A DNA stretch of 64,000 nucleotides from Lysinibacillus sp. SGAir0095 (GCF_005491425.1 NZ_CP028083.1:2504001-2568000); one strand, 5' to 3'; counted from the first letter of the stretch, positions 48,551-58,413 are shown. The notes: generated by a model not told the origin, from the sequence alone. Translations and numbers: made by a program.

Positions 48551-49243
48551 TTATAACTTTTCAATTGTCTTAAGGACAATTTCAGTCGAATGCTTTGCAG
48601 CCACTGGTAAAAACTCTTCAAAGCTTATGTTTGATTCCTTTCCAGCAATATCAGATAGAGCGCGAATCACAACAAAAGGTGTTTTAAATTGATAGCATAC
48701 TTGTGCAACTGCTGCAGCTTCCATCTCAACCGCTTTCATCTTTGGGAAGTATTCTCTCACCTTTGCTACACGCTCAGGATCATTCATAAAGGAATCTCCC
48801 GAACATATTAACCCAACTCCAAATTGGTGCTCACCGATCTCTGAAACAGCTTCTTCTGCCAATTTCATTAAACGTTCATCTGATTTGAAAGCTGGTGGTA
48901 ATTGAGGCACTTGACCCATTTCATAATTAAAGATAGTAACATCAACATCATGGTGACGTACTTCATCTGAAATTACGATAGCACCTACATCCAATGATGG
49001 ATCGTATCCGCCTGCAGATCCCGTATTAATTACTACGTCCGGTTTAAATCCGTATAGTAAGGCTGTAGTAGACATTGCAGCATTTACTTTACCAATTCCA
49101 CTTTTCAGTAAAATAACTTCTTTATCTTGATATTTTCCGGTTGTATATTCACTGTTTGCGATTGTAGTTACTTGTGTATCAGCAAGTGAATTTCTTAATA
49201 ATTCTACTTCTTCTTCCATTGCTCCGATTACTGCAATTTTCAT
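48551..49243 (-). CDS. mtnN: 5'-methylthioadenosine/S-adenosylhomocysteine nucleosidase
   Basis: 230 residues. Family motifs [10 protein letters not shown] at the N-terminus, [10 protein letters not shown] (near 77), [11 protein letters not shown] (near 150), MEAAAVAQV (near 172) and SDIAGKE (near 196, catalytic Asp). It recycles adenine and methylthioribose or homocysteine. The ATG at 49243 follows GGAGGAAT; in-frame codons upstream to 49303 lack support. Confidence 0.97.
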   Translation of the reverse strand: MKIAVIGAMEEEVELLRNSLADTQVTTIANSEYTTGKYQDKEVILLKSGIGKVNAAMSTTALLYGFKPDVVINTGSAGGYDPSLDVGAIVISDEVRHHDVDVTIFNYEMGQVPQLPPAFKSDERLMKLAEEAVSEIGEHQFGVGLICSGDSFMNDPERVAKVREYFPKMKAVEMEAAAVAQVCYQFKTPFVVIRALSDIAGKESNISFEEFLPVAAKHSTEIVLKTIEKL

Positions 49244-49311
49244 TTTTATGATTCCTCCAATTCTTGACACACATATATTAAAGAATATATGCTTTAACGT
49301 CAATAGATTGG

Positions 49312-49989
49312 CTATCGAGACCCAACAGCCTGATTTAGTTTTTCAACTTTTACAGGTTTCCAGCCTTCATTTTGCAACCATTCAATGTAAATACGATAAT
49401 TTTCAGTTTTGTCCATGTTTGATACAACTGCTACTGAACTATCGGTACTTCCATTATTTTTAACCGACCAAAAGATAATATTTTCTTCCTCTAGCTGAAC
49501 AGCTTGACGATACGTTTCTAATTTTTCCTCGTAATCAGGATGACCCTTTTCGTAAGCTGAAACATGCTCACCCACTTGTTTGGTTGGCGTTACTTTCCAT
49601 TGTGGGTTCACAATTACTTCTTCAACCGTTGGATCATTTGATGCTTGAACAATAATCTCTGTATCCGTTATCTCTTCCGAATTTGCATCATCTTGTGATT
49701 CCGACTGACCGTGTTCAATTTCCTCTGCTGAAGCTACATTTTTTTCTGAATCGCTATCTGTATTTTTAGTATCTTCTGACTCCGCATTTTTGTTTGCATT
49801 TTGTTTTTCAACTACTTCTTTTGCCTGTTCTTTATCATCATCATTAAAGATTGTCATGACATTTAAAATAATTAAAATTGAAACAATGGCAATTAAAATA
49901 TTTAAGATTTTGTCTACTTTGTTTTTTTTACTTCTTTGCTCACTTCGTTTGTGTTCAGTGCGTGTTAAAGATTCTTGTCCTTTAGACAT
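49312..49989 (-). CDS. yrrS: YrrS family protein (DUF1510)
   Basis: 225 residues. A basic cytoplasmic head (about 1-27), a membrane helix (about 28-48), a long acidic Asp/Glu/Ser/Asn linker (about 50-125) and a C-terminal globular DUF1510 domain ([16 protein letters not shown]). In B. subtilis yrrS sits next to pbpI (yrrR), suggesting a wall-synthesis role; pbpI is missing between it and greA here. Followed by mtnN. Confidence 0.88.
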   Translation of the reverse strand: MSKGQESLTRTEHKRSEQRSKKNKVDKILNILIAIVSILIILNVMTIFNDDDKEQAKEVVEKQNANKNAESEDTKNTDSDSEKNVASAEEIEHGQSESQDDANSEEITDTEIIVQASNDPTVEEVIVNPQWKVTPTKQVGEHVSAYEKGHPDYEEKLETYRQAVQLEEENIIFWSVKNNGSTDSSVAVVSNMDKTENYRIYIEWLQNEGWKPVKVEKLNQAVGSR

Positions 49990-50091
49990 AATTGAATCCT
50001 CCTTTACTTCATTACTTTTATTGTATCAAGATTCCAGTTGAATACCATTAATAACTCTATTTTTAATAATCTTGTTAAAAAATTAAAGTAA

Positions 50092-50135
50092 ATGAAAAAG
50101 TCGACAAAATCTTTATATGATTTTGCCGACTTTGA
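50092..50135 (-). terminator. Terminator after greA
   Basis: AAAGTCG-CAAAATC stem with its complement around a short AT loop, then TTTTTC on the minus strand, about 125 bp past greA. The 270-bp region 49990-50261 holds nothing else I can identify. Confidence 0.7.
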
Positions 50136-50261
50136 TATTCAACTATTATATAAATTTAACTTAAAACAATTAAACAACTTTGTTTCCTTATAAAAGGAAT
50201 TTATATTCCTACTCGAAAGGCTATGTATTAAGCCAAATGTTAAGGATACTAGAAATAAAAA

Positions 50262-50744
50262 TTAATTAGCTGTTTTAATTGCGACAATACGTACTTCCAT
50301 ATCTCCACCTGGAGTTATTAATTTTACGATATCATCCACTTTACGACCTAATAGTGCTCTTGCAATTGGAGAATCATTCGAAATACGTCCCTCAAATGGA
50401 TCCGCTTCTGCAGAACCTACAATAGTATATTCTTCTTCATCACCATCTGGAAGCTCGATGAATGACACTGTTTTACCTAAAGATACAACGTCACTCGCTC
50501 CAGATTCTTCTATGATTAATGCATTACGAAGCATTGATTCGATTGTTGTGATACGACCCTCAACAAATCCTTGTTCTTCTTTAGCTGAATCATATTCTGA
50601 ATTCTCAGATAAATCACCAAAGCTGCGAGCAATTTTAATACGCTCTACTACTTCTTTACGCTTAACAGTTTTTAAATGCTCTAATTCTTCTTCTAATTTT
50701 TGTTTCCCAGCTATGGTCATTGGGTATTGTTTTTCATTTGCCAA
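50262..50744 (-). CDS. greA: Transcription elongation factor GreA
   Basis: 160 residues. N-terminal coiled coil with the functional tip [15 protein letters not shown] (near 43-57) and a C-terminal FKBP-like domain. It rescues backtracked RNA polymerase. Single-gene unit downstream of udk, with its own promoter. Confidence 0.97.
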   Translation of the reverse strand: MANEKQYPMTIAGKQKLEEELEHLKTVKRKEVVERIKIARSFGDLSENSEYDSAKEEQGFVEGRITTIESMLRNALIIEESGASDVVSLGKTVSFIELPDGDEEEYTIVGSAEADPFEGRISNDSPIARALLGRKVDDIVKLITPGGDMEVRIVAIKTAN

Positions 50745-50789
50745 AATAGCTCACTCCTTAAATCATCACGAAATTTTACTTGAAACAAT

Positions 50790-50819
50790 ACTATACACAC
50801 CTTAATAAGGAAAATGCAA
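50790..50819 (-). promoter_or_regulatory. Candidate promoter of greA
   Basis: TTGCAT (50814-50819), 18-bp spacer, TATAGT (50790-50795). Confidence 0.6.
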
Positions 50820-50845
50820 TCGTTTTCTATTATAAGATGTAATAA

Positions 50846-50922
50846 TAAAACCCGGTTAGTAGTTAAGCATATGAGGTTTGGGGAATGATTAGAAGTCCCT
50901 ATACCCACTTAACTAATAACCG
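50846..50922 (-). terminator. Terminator-like long hairpin after udk
   Basis: A 15-bp stem (CGGTTA-TAGTTAAG and its complement, one mismatch) around a 40-base loop that can itself fold, followed by GGGTTTTATTATT on the minus strand. Confidence 0.65.
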
Positions 50923-50983
50923 AATTTGACTTGTAAAAGTAATATTTTTTTATACTAATTAATTCCAATACTCACTCATCATA

Positions 50984-51622
50984 TTACACAATTGTTGTAG
51001 TTTCAAGAATTGTTTTAATTTTTGTTACCATTAAATCAATTGCAACTTCATTTTCTCCGCCTTCTGGAATAATAACATCTGCATATCGTTTTGTTGGTTC
51101 AATGAATAAGTTATGCATTGGGCGAACAGCTGTCAGATATTGATCAATAACAGAATCGATTGTTCTACCTCGTTCCTTAATATCTCGCTCAATACGACGA
51201 ATTATACGTAAATCTGAATCTGTATCGACAAATAATTTAATATCCATCAAATCTCGTAATCGTTTATCTTCTAAAACAAGGATTCCTTCTAAGATAATTA
51301 CATCTTTTGGATCCACATGTATTACCTCATCTGCACGTGTATGATTTACGTAGTCATAGACAGGTTTATCGATAGCTTGTCTTTGTAATAAGCTATTAAC
51401 ATGCTCCAATAATAAATCGTTATCAAAGGCTAGTGGGTGATCATAGTTTGTTTTCAAACGTTCTTCAAAAGTTAAATGACTTTGGTTTTTATAATAGTAA
51501 TCTTGTTCAATTACAACAACGGAGTGCTCACGAAAGACATCATAGATGGCATGAGTCACGCTCGTTTTCCCGGAACATGAACCGCCTGCAATCCCTATTA
51601 CTAAAGGGCGCTTTTTCGACAT
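50984..51622 (-). CDS. udk: Uridine kinase
   Basis: 212 residues. P-loop [12 protein letters not shown] (near 10-21) and the [11 protein letters not shown] substrate region (near 61). It phosphorylates uridine and cytidine in pyrimidine salvage. Last gene of trmR-trhP1-trhP2-udk; its start abuts the trhP2 stop. Confidence 0.97.
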   Translation of the reverse strand: MSKKRPLVIGIAGGSCSGKTSVTHAIYDVFREHSVVVIEQDYYYKNQSHLTFEERLKTNYDHPLAFDNDLLLEHVNSLLQRQAIDKPVYDYVNHTRADEVIHVDPKDVIILEGILVLEDKRLRDLMDIKLFVDTDSDLRIIRRIERDIKERGRTIDSVIDQYLTAVRPMHNLFIEPTKRYADVIIPEGGENEVAIDLMVTKIKTILETTTIV

Positions 51623-52900
51623 TTAATTATTCTCCTTTCGCATCATGTTGTAGCTGAACAACGGACGCTCACACTTAAATTTAACAATTTGTAACGGATG
51701 GTTTGCAACTTCTAGTTCGTTCCCTTTTTCATCCCAAATTTGCCCTACCTCAAATTTGAAGGATTCAATATCAGGACCAAAGAACTCAACTGTATCGCCA
51801 GGCTTAAAGTAATTACGTTGCTGCAATGTAACCATCTGAGTATTTTGATCATAATCGAGGACTAGTCCCGCAAAATCCCATTTCATTTTAGAGGCATGAA
51901 TACCGAACATTTGCTGTTCATATCCAGGCTCCCCTTCAAAGAAACTGGAGGCAGTTGCACGGTTTGCACAACGATCCAATTCTTCCAGCCACTCTTTTTT
52001 TATTTTAAAATTCTCTGGGTCTGCGCAATAGGCATCAATTACTTTACGATAAACAGAAATTACTGTTGCAACATAGTGAATTGATTTCATGCGACCTTCA
52101 ACTTTCAATGAGTCAATTCCAAGCTCAATCATATGCGGAATCGATTCGATCAGTTTCAAGTCTTTTGGGCTCATGGCAAAAGGTGCATCATCTTCGTTAA
52201 ATAATGCTTTTTCTTCCCCATCAACCTCTTCATACAAATCATAATCCCAGCGACACGATTGACAGCAACCACCACGGTTTGAATCACGGGCTGTCATATG
52301 ATTTGATAAAACACATCGTCCTGAATAGGCAATACACATTGCTCCATGAACGAAGGCTTCAATTTCAATATCTACTTCTTCTTTCATTTTGAGCATTTCT
52401 TCCGCACCAACTTCTCGAGCTAAAACGACACGATGAAGTCCTTCTTGCTTCCAATACTTCACAGCTTTCCAATTTGATAATGACTGCTGTGTGGATAAAT
52501 GGATTTCCAATTTTGGGGCTACGCGTCGACATGTTTCAATAATTAAAGGGTCTGCAACTATTATGCCTTTTACACCAACACCTTCAATTGCTTGCAGATA
52601 TTCTTCTAAACCGGCCATATTTTCATTATGTGCAAAAATATTAGTGGTTACATAAATGACAGCACCATAATTCTTAGCAAATTCGACACCTTCGCGCATC
52701 TCTTCAATGGAAAAATTACCTGCATTTGAACGTAAGCCAAATTCTTGACCACCAATAAATACAGCATCAGCACCATAATGAACAGCCACTTTTAACTTTT
52801 CTAAGCTTCCAGCAGGTGCTAGCAGCTCGGGTTTTTTCGTAATAACACGTTTTCCATTTACTGTTTCGCTAATTTTTTCATTTTCTATTAGTTGTAACAA
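51623..52900 (-). CDS. trhP2: tRNA uridine-34 hydroxylase subunit TrhP2 (U32 peptidase family)
   Basis: 425 residues. U32 family: KKPELLAPAGSLEKLK at the N-terminus, an EAFVHGAMCIAYSGRCVLSN cysteine segment (near 184-203) and GGCCQSCRW (near 210), which can carry an iron-sulfur cluster. In B. subtilis YrrN and YrrO (TrhP1/P2) form 5-hydroxyuridine at tRNA position 34 using prephenate. The neighbours trhP1 and trmR complete the mo5U pathway. Confidence 0.92.
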   Translation of the reverse strand: MLQLIENEKISETVNGKRVITKKPELLAPAGSLEKLKVAVHYGADAVFIGGQEFGLRSNAGNFSIEEMREGVEFAKNYGAVIYVTTNIFAHNENMAGLEEYLQAIEGVGVKGIIVADPLIIETCRRVAPKLEIHLSTQQSLSNWKAVKYWKQEGLHRVVLAREVGAEEMLKMKEEVDIEIEAFVHGAMCIAYSGRCVLSNHMTARDSNRGGCCQSCRWDYDLYEEVDGEEKALFNEDDAPFAMSPKDLKLIESIPHMIELGIDSLKVEGRMKSIHYVATVISVYRKVIDAYCADPENFKIKKEWLEELDRCANRATASSFFEGEPGYEQQMFGIHASKMKWDFAGLVLDYDQNTQMVTLQQRNYFKPGDTVEFFGPDIESFKFEVGQIWDEKGNELEVANHPLQIVKFKCERPLFSYNMMRKENN

Positions 52901-52917
52901 GGCAATGTCGCTCCTTT

Positions 52918-53850
52918 CTAATATACTGTTTCCTTAAAGATAAATCCTGTATCTAACGGACGTAATGCTGGTTGAATTTCTTCGATTCTCACCAATAGCT
53001 CGTCCTTCATCTCTTCATATGCGTCTACGCCATTATCGAAATAAGCATCAATAGCTTGGCGATAACAATTTGTTACCGTATTAATGTATTCTTCCGTATG
53101 AAGTACACCATCAAATTTTAATGAATCAATCCCAGCTTCAAACAGCTCAGTTAATTCATCGATCAGACACATATCGTTAGGAGAAAAGATGTGTGTTCCA
53201 TTTATATCTTCATAGATCGGGTATTTATTTTTACGTTCTTTGTCGTGCAAGAACATATTTTTATTTGATTTACGATTTTCAACTTCCATTACTTCCTCAC
53301 GGTACAGGAAATAGTTCCCTAATAGTGAGCGTTTTGATTGGAACATACAAGTCATACCATGGATTTGAACTTCAATCTCTGGTGCAGCATTCTCTTTAAT
53401 TTCTAATACTTCGTCCAGTGAGAGCTCACGGGCAAGAACTGCTCGCTTTGCTCCACGTTCGTTCCAGTAATTCGCTTGAAACCAATTTGTTGCAATTGTT
53501 TCGGGATTCCAGTGAAGCGGTATCGTGATTTCTAACTCACGAACTGCTACGACCACTGCCGGGTCACCAAAAATTAAAGCATCAACACCTATACGTTGCA
53601 TTTCTTTTAAATAGCCCTCTAAAGCATCTAGACGATCATTATGGAATATTGCATTAACTGCTACAAATACTTTTTTCCCTGCCTCGTGAATTAGCTTCGT
53701 TGCCTCTTCCACTTCACTCACAGAAAACTCTCCTGCCAGACGTAAACCAAATTGTTGTTCACCAATTACAAAAGCATCTGCTCCTGCGTCGACCAATGTC
53801 TTAATATGGTCTACTGACTTTGGTGTCACTAATAATTCAGGTTTTTTCAT
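52918..53850 (-). CDS. trhP1: tRNA uridine-34 hydroxylase subunit TrhP1 (U32 peptidase family)
   Basis: 310 residues. U32-type barrel parallel to trhP2 (PELLVTPKSVDHIKTLVDAG; VQIHGMTCMFQSKRSLLGN), but with fewer cysteines, so it is probably the partner subunit without its own cluster. It sits 17 bp before trhP2 and 6 bp after trmR. YrrN in B. subtilis. Confidence 0.92.
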   Translation of the reverse strand: MKKPELLVTPKSVDHIKTLVDAGADAFVIGEQQFGLRLAGEFSVSEVEEATKLIHEAGKKVFVAVNAIFHNDRLDALEGYLKEMQRIGVDALIFGDPAVVVAVRELEITIPLHWNPETIATNWFQANYWNERGAKRAVLARELSLDEVLEIKENAAPEIEVQIHGMTCMFQSKRSLLGNYFLYREEVMEVENRKSNKNMFLHDKERKNKYPIYEDINGTHIFSPNDMCLIDELTELFEAGIDSLKFDGVLHTEEYINTVTNCYRQAIDAYFDNGVDAYEEMKDELLVRIEEIQPALRPLDTGFIFKETVY

Positions 53851-53856
53851 TATTTG

Positions 53857-54489
53857 TCACCTCTTCAAACAAATTAACAAGCCATCGCCAACTGGGAAAA
53901 ATGTACTATCATAATCCGGATGTGACATGATCCAGTCAGCAAATGTCTTTAAATTACGAATCATTGTTCTTTTACGCCTTGGAACTTCCTTGATATCCAA
54001 ATCTGATAAACCATGCATGTACATATTATCGATATATAAAATACCACCTGGAGGAACTAATGGTGAGTATTTTTCAAAAAAACGCATATATTGGCCTTTG
54101 GCAGCATCAATAAAAACAGCATCAAAAGTAGATTGAATACTTTCCACATCCACTTCTAACGCATCACCTTCGATCACTGTAATTCGGTTAGCTACTTCTG
54201 AACGTGCAATAAATTGCTTTGCAAGATTTACTCGTTGCGAATCCCTCTCAACGGTTACAATCGTACAATTAGGTAAAGCATTGGCCATACGAAGTGCAGA
54301 ATAACCAATCGCTGTTCCTATTTCTAATATACTAGATGGATTCTGAATACGTAGCAGCTGATTTAACACATCGATTGCAGACAATTGCATGATTGGAACA
54401 TGATGCTCTTCTGCATACGCTTCCATCTCCATCAATAACTCATTACGTGGCTGAATAAAGGATTCTATATAAGTATTAGAAATTTCCAT
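53857..54489 (-). CDS. trmR: tRNA 5-hydroxyuridine methyltransferase TrmR
   Basis: 210 residues. O-methyltransferase fold with SAM motif ILEIGTAIGYSAL (near 56) and the metal site VFIDAAKGQY (near 128). It methylates ho5U34 to mo5U34, the last step of the pathway begun by the two downstream genes. YrrM in B. subtilis. The ATG at 54489 follows AAAAGGGG; upstream in-frame codons to 54531 are unsupported. Confidence 0.92.
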   Translation of the reverse strand: MEISNTYIESFIQPRNELLMEMEAYAEEHHVPIMQLSAIDVLNQLLRIQNPSSILEIGTAIGYSALRMANALPNCTIVTVERDSQRVNLAKQFIARSEVANRITVIEGDALEVDVESIQSTFDAVFIDAAKGQYMRFFEKYSPLVPPGGILYIDNMYMHGLSDLDIKEVPRRKRTMIRNLKTFADWIMSHPDYDSTFFPVGDGLLICLKR

Positions 54490-54631
54490 TATGTGAACCC
54501 CTTTTAATTGAAGAAATATATTTTTATACATTAGAACTAGAGTAGATCATCATCTAAAATCTACTTCGGTACTCAAAAAAATCACAACCTATAATATCAT
54601 GAAAAGAGAAGGAAAGCGAATAAATCTTTAT

Positions 54632-54677
54632 CATTCACGCGTTGAAAAGCTATGATTGTAAACTTTTCGTGAATTAA
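54632..54677. other. Imperfect hairpin between mltG and trmR
   Basis: ATTCACG...CGTGAAT arms with an inner AAAAG/CTTTT pairing in the 220-bp gap. No clear T tract on the minus strand. It may be a weak terminator for mltG. Confidence 0.35.
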
Positions 54678-54711
54678 TAAATATACTCGTTTCCTTCTGC
54701 ATTTTGAACCT

Positions 54712-55836
54712 TTATTGATTTAAATATTGGTTGATATTTTGCAAATGTTCATCATATGTTTTCGCAAAATGATTATTTCCTTCTGTGTCAGCTAAGAAAT
54801 ATAAGTAATCCGTGTCTGTAGGATTTAATGCCGCTTCGATAGAAACCTTTCCGGCATTTGCTATCGGTCCTGGTGGCAATCCTTGAATAACATAGGTGTT
54901 ATAAGGATTATCTACCTCTAAATCTTCATATAATACACGGTCTTTATGAGCGCCTAAAGCATATAAAACAGTTGGATCGGTTTGTAATGGCATCTCAATC
55001 TCTAATCGATTGTAGAAAACACTGGCAATCGTTTCACGGTCTGTCTGTGCAGTAGCTTCTTCCTCGAGTAAGGAAGCAAAAGTTAAAAGTTGATGAGGTG
55101 TCATCTGTTTCTCTTCAAGCAGACTAGCATATTGCATGACCACGTCATTCGTTAATGAAAGCATCGTTTCAACTATTTCCTGTAATGACGGATTTTCCTC
55201 ATAGAAAGAATACGTTGAAGGGAATAAATAACCTTCTAATGTATAACGAATACTGCCGTTTAAAACTTCCTCTGAGACTAAATCTGGATAAGTAGCCATC
55301 ATATTTTGAATAAATTCCGTACTTGTAACTAATTGCATAAACTCATCAGCAGTGTATTTCGTATTTTTTTCAACAGTTTTTGAAATCTGTTCCAAAGTTA
55401 ATCCCTCGGGTATTGTAACCGTAAATACTGGCTCACGATACACCTTTCCAGTTTTTAAGCTTTCGATAATTTCATCAAGTGTCATAGACTGAGTCATTAT
55501 GTAATCGCCAGCTTGGAAATTCGATTCATTTTTAAATTTTGTATAGTATTTAAAAATACGTGCATTTTTAATAATGCCACTCTCTTCTAGGATCGAGGAA
55601 ATTGTTGAAATTCCAGAACCCATAGGAATTTCTACTGGTATTTCAGTCGATGCCTCTGGATTTACCGGTTCAAGCGCAGACTTCACATAAAAATAACCAC
55701 TCACGCCAACAATCCCAACAACTAATAAAATAACCAACGTTACAATAGCTACAATGCGACGTACAACTCGTCCCTCTTTTTTTCGGATCTTCATCTTTTC
55801 AATCATCTCTTGTTTTTTAGATTCATTATTATCCAC
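54712..55836 (-). CDS. mltG: Endolytic murein transglycosylase MltG
   Basis: 374 residues. A cytoplasmic basic head, a membrane helix (about 29-52), a LysM-like segment and the YceG domain with the catalytic Glu in FASLLEEEATAQ (near 256) and the NRLEIEMPLQTDPT signature (near 278). It cuts nascent glycan strands and sets their length. GTG at 55836 has GGGGGT 6 bp upstream; TTG one codon earlier is possible. YrrL in B. subtilis. Confidence 0.93.
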   Translation of the reverse strand: MDNNESKKQEMIEKMKIRKKEGRVVRRIVAIVTLVILLVVGIVGVSGYFYVKSALEPVNPEASTEIPVEIPMGSGISTISSILEESGIIKNARIFKYYTKFKNESNFQAGDYIMTQSMTLDEIIESLKTGKVYREPVFTVTIPEGLTLEQISKTVEKNTKYTADEFMQLVTSTEFIQNMMATYPDLVSEEVLNGSIRYTLEGYLFPSTYSFYEENPSLQEIVETMLSLTNDVVMQYASLLEEKQMTPHQLLTFASLLEEEATAQTDRETIASVFYNRLEIEMPLQTDPTVLYALGAHKDRVLYEDLEVDNPYNTYVIQGLPPGPIANAGKVSIEAALNPTDTDYLYFLADTEGNNHFAKTYDEHLQNINQYLNQ

Positions 55837-55891
55837 CAACGTACCCCCTTACATCTCCCTAATATGATACAAGAAAATACAAATGGTGACA

Positions 55892-56375
55892 ACAAAACCC
55901 GCCACATCCGGGTTATGTGGCGGGTTTTGTCTGCGCCGAAAGCTTGCGACAGGCGCAATATCATAACTTAATATAACCTCCTATGCAGGAGCAACTTTTT
56001 TAAGCGCCACATCCGGGTTATGTGGCGGGTTTTGTCTGCGCCGAAAGCTTGCGACAGGCGCAATATCATAACTTAGAATAACCTTCTATGCAGGAACAAC
56101 TTTAAGCGCCATATCCGGGTTATGTGGCGGGTTTTGTCTGCGCCGAAAGCTTGCGACAGGCGCAATATCATAACTTAATATAACCTCCTATGCAGGAGCA
56201 ACTTTTTTAAGCGCCACATCCGGGTTATGTGACAGGTTTTGTCTGCGCCGAAAGCTTGCGACAGGCGCAATATCATAACTTAGAATATCCTCCTATGCAG
56301 GAATAACTTTTATAAGCGCCACATCCGGGTTATGTGACAGGTTTTGTCTGCGCCGAAAGCTTGCGACAGGCGCAG
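55892..56375. repeat. Tandem array of five ~105-bp hairpin-rich units
   Basis: The motif ATCCGGGTTATGTG recurs at 55906, 56011, 56113, 56218 and 56323 (spacings 105, 102, 105, 105). Each unit carries hairpin A (CGCCACAT/ATGTGGCG), hairpin B (TGCGCC, loop GAAAGCTTGCGACA, GGCGCA) and, except in the last, hairpin C (CTCCT/AGGAG). Units 1 and 3, and 2 and 4, are the closest pairs, suggesting duplication of a two-unit block of about 207 bp. The first unit has an extended perfect 16-bp palindrome (55892-55930) able to act as a terminator. It fills most of the mltG-DUF1292 gap. Confidence 0.95.
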
Positions 56376-56462
56376 TAACTTTGTCCCTCAACTAGCGCAG
56401 CTCAGGAACGCCTTGGTTTCCTTTGGGAAATTAAATCAACCAAACTAATTTAAATACAGGAT

Positions 56463-56506
56463 CAAAAAATTAACCCAAAAAGTGTTTATTTAACACCTTT
56501 TGGGTC
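56463..56506 (-). terminator. Terminator after the double-DUF1292 gene
   Basis: ACCCAAAA-GTGTT/AACAC-TTTTGGGT stem followed by TAATTTTTT on the minus strand. Confidence 0.85.
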
Positions 56507-56528
56507 ATTTTCTATATGAATCAGGCAA

Positions 56529-57050
56529 TTATTTTTTGTTTAACGACTCAAGTTCTTGTTCTACTTTGTCCCATTCTTCATCAGTTTCGATCTGCAGTAA
56601 GTCTTGTACTTCGCCTTTTTCACCAGCAATATATGCAGCTGCGAAAATTTCGCCAATTTCCTCTTGATCTGCAAAAGTATAAAGGATATAGGACTTATTG
56701 AATTCATCTAATTCAAATCGATGAACTACCTCACATACAACCTCTTCACCATTCTCATCCGAAATAGTAAAGAAGTCTTCTTCACCGTCTCCGAATTCAG
56801 CAATAAGTGTATTAAGAACCTCATCGACCATCTCCCACTCTTCTTCAGTCTCTAAAGAGGTGAAATCTGTCATTTCACCATTCTCATCAAGCTCAAATCG
56901 AAGAGCAGATACTTCCTCACTGTCATTTCCATTTTCATCAACCATTGAATATAACACATAAGAATGTTCATCACTATCAAATGTAATAATAGCTCTACAT
57001 GGTTGCTCCGTACCATCCTCTAATTGAATTTTAAAAAATTGTTCATCCAT
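56529..57050 (-). CDS. Protein with two tandem DUF1292 domains
   Basis: 173 residues, strongly acidic. Two internal copies: QFFKIQLEDGTEQPC...SYVLYSMVDENG (about 3-85) and DFFTISDENGEEVVC...SYILYTFADQEE (about 90-170). Each ends in a helix with an E-E-W pattern (LETEEEWEMVDEVL and IETDEEWDKVEQEL). DUF1292 is the YrzB-type family of unknown role linked to the alaS-ireB-ruvX locus. The ATG at 57050 follows GGAGGTG. It is probably a duplication of the adjacent single-domain gene. Confidence 0.85.
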   Translation of the reverse strand: MDEQFFKIQLEDGTEQPCRAIITFDSDEHSYVLYSMVDENGNDSEEVSALRFELDENGEMTDFTSLETEEEWEMVDEVLNTLIAEFGDGEEDFFTISDENGEEVVCEVVHRFELDEFNKSYILYTFADQEEIGEIFAAAYIAGEKGEVQDLLQIETDEEWDKVEQELESLNKK

Positions 57051-57112
57051 AATAGGCACCTCCATAAAAATTGACTATTACAAAATTAATGTAATTCGCT
57101 CTAATTAGTATA

Positions 57113-57143
57113 AAAAAGGTAGGCATATTAACGCCTACCTTTC
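57113..57143 (-). terminator. Terminator after the single-DUF1292 gene
   Basis: AAAGGTAGGC/GCCTACCTTT stem and TTTTTTAT on the minus strand, so the two DUF1292 genes are transcribed separately or with attenuation. Confidence 0.85.
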
Positions 57144-57153
57144 CATTTAGTTA

Positions 57154-57465
57154 TTATTCTTCTTCGTCATCCAATTGATCTTCTAATTGATTTAAAACCT
57201 CTTCGATTAAATCCCATTCTGCTTCAGTTTCGATTGGTTCTAATTCACCGTCTTCACCATTTTCAGATGGAGTGAATGCAGAAGCGAAAATTTCAATTTG
57301 ACCTTCATCGTCTTCTTCAGCACCTACCAAAGAATATAGAACGTATGATTTACCAAACTCTTCAGAATCGAAAGTATGGATTACTTCGCATAATTGTTCG
57401 TTTCCATTTTCGTCAACAATCGTAATGTGACGGTGTTCATGATCGTGTTCGTGTTCTTGTACCAT
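57154..57465 (-). CDS. yrzB: DUF1292 protein, YrzB-like
   Basis: 103 residues, acidic. A His-rich start (HEHDHEHRH) may bind metal. One DUF1292 domain follows ([38 protein letters not shown]). Location downstream of ruvX matches B. subtilis yrzB. Role unknown. Confidence 0.88.
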   Translation of the reverse strand: MVQEHEHDHEHRHITIVDENGNEQLCEVIHTFDSEEFGKSYVLYSLVGAEEDDEGQIEIFASAFTPSENGEDGELEPIETEAEWDLIEEVLNQLEDQLDDEEE

Positions 57466-57598
57466 TATTGGTCACCTCTTCATAAATTTTCAACTTTGCT
57501 TAATCTTTTGTGGCAAAGTTCGATTGCCTGTTGCAAATACAATGCAGTGACTATCTTACCTGTTATATGCTTCCAGGGCAAGTTATAGCCCTTGTGAT

Positions 57599-57618
57599 GG
57601 TGACACCAAAATGTCACC
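57599..57618. other. Small perfect hairpin upstream of yrzB
   Basis: GGTGACA/TGTCACC, 6-base loop, inside the 259-bp ruvX-yrzB gap and flanked by further short inverted repeats (CCATCA/TGATGG). A leader structure or operator; role unknown. Confidence 0.45.
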
Positions 57619-57675
57619 TATACCATCATGGAGAACTTTATGACTTATCCGTTAAGCCTTTAAATAAGTTCGATC

Positions 57676-57695
57676 AGCCGAAAACTTGCAAGGCT
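57676..57695 (+). repeat. Third locus of the GAAARCTTGC hairpin family
   Basis: AGCC, loop GAAAACTTGCA(A), GGCT. The loop resembles those at 3848-3873 and 55.9-56.4 kb while the stem differs and still pairs. Same orientation as the others. Confidence 0.5.
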
Positions 57696-57724
57696 TTAGC
57701 ATTAACATTCACTGTAAGATAATG

Positions 57725-58141
57725 TTAGTTCTTACTATCTAAGTATCCTTGCAGGATCATTACAGCCGCCATTTTATCAATCACTTGTTTGCGTTTTTTT
57801 CGGCTGACATCAGCTTCAATAAGCATTCGCTCTGCGGCCATTGTTGTTAAACGTTCGTCCCAAAGCTTGACAGGTAATTGGAAGGTTTCTTCTAATAATT
57901 TTTTATAATTATTAGAAGCTTCACCACGAGGACCCACTGTATTATTCATGTTTTTAGGAAAGCCTACAACAAATTCGGTAACAGCATATTCCTTAACAAG
58001 CTCTTTTATACGTTCAATTCCAAAATCGCCTGTTTCCTCATTGATTTTTACAGTCTCAATTCCTTGTGCTGTCCAGCCAAGTGCATCACTAATCGCAACG
58101 CCGACTGTTTTTGAACCTACGTCTAAACCCATAATTCTCAT
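57725..58141 (-). CDS. ruvX: RuvX/YqgF-type Holliday junction resolvase or pre-16S rRNA nuclease
   Basis: 138 residues. RNase H-like fold with [15 protein letters not shown] (catalytic Asp near 6), [15 protein letters not shown] (near 58) and [14 protein letters not shown] (Glu/Asp near 96). The family acts in 16S 5'-end maturation and may resolve junctions. yrrK in B. subtilis, 8 bp after ireB. Confidence 0.95.
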   Translation of the reverse strand: MRIMGLDVGSKTVGVAISDALGWTAQGIETVKINEETGDFGIERIKELVKEYAVTEFVVGFPKNMNNTVGPRGEASNNYKKLLEETFQLPVKLWDERLTTMAAERMLIEADVSRKKRKQVIDKMAAVMILQGYLDSKN

Positions 58142-58149
58142 ATTTACTA

Positions 58150-58413
58150 TTATGCCTCGTTATTCTTAATATAAAATTTTACAAGCTCTTCAAGAATTTC
58201 ATCACGTTCTAGCTTACGAATTAGATTTCTTGCATCCTGATGGCGAGGGATGTATGCCGGATCACCAGATAAAAGATATCCTACGATTTGATTTGTAGGA
58301 TTATACCCCTTCTCCTCTAGTGAAGAGTACACCTTCAGCATCACTTGCTTTACTTCTTGTTCCATTGATTCTTCTGGGAAACTAAATTTCATTGTTTTAT
58401 CAAACGAACTCAA
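58150..58413 (-). CDS. ireB: IreB family regulatory phosphoprotein
   Basis: 87 residues. SSFDKTMKF at the N-terminus, then the conserved [18 protein letters not shown] and [14 protein letters not shown] segments. In Enterococcus, IreB is a substrate of the Ser/Thr kinase IreK and affects cephalosporin resistance. A TTG start at 58413 with GAGGTG 6 bp upstream fits the family better than GTG at 58422. yrzL in B. subtilis. Confidence 0.93.
   Translation of the reverse strand: MSSFDKTMKFSFPEESMEQEVKQVMLKVYSSLEEKGYNPTNQIVGYLLSGDPAYIPRHQDARNLIRKLERDEILEELVKFYIKNNEA

Noticed and set aside
55892-56375. CRISPR array
   Set aside because: The whole ~105-bp unit repeats almost identically, including what would be spacers, and there are no cas genes in the window.
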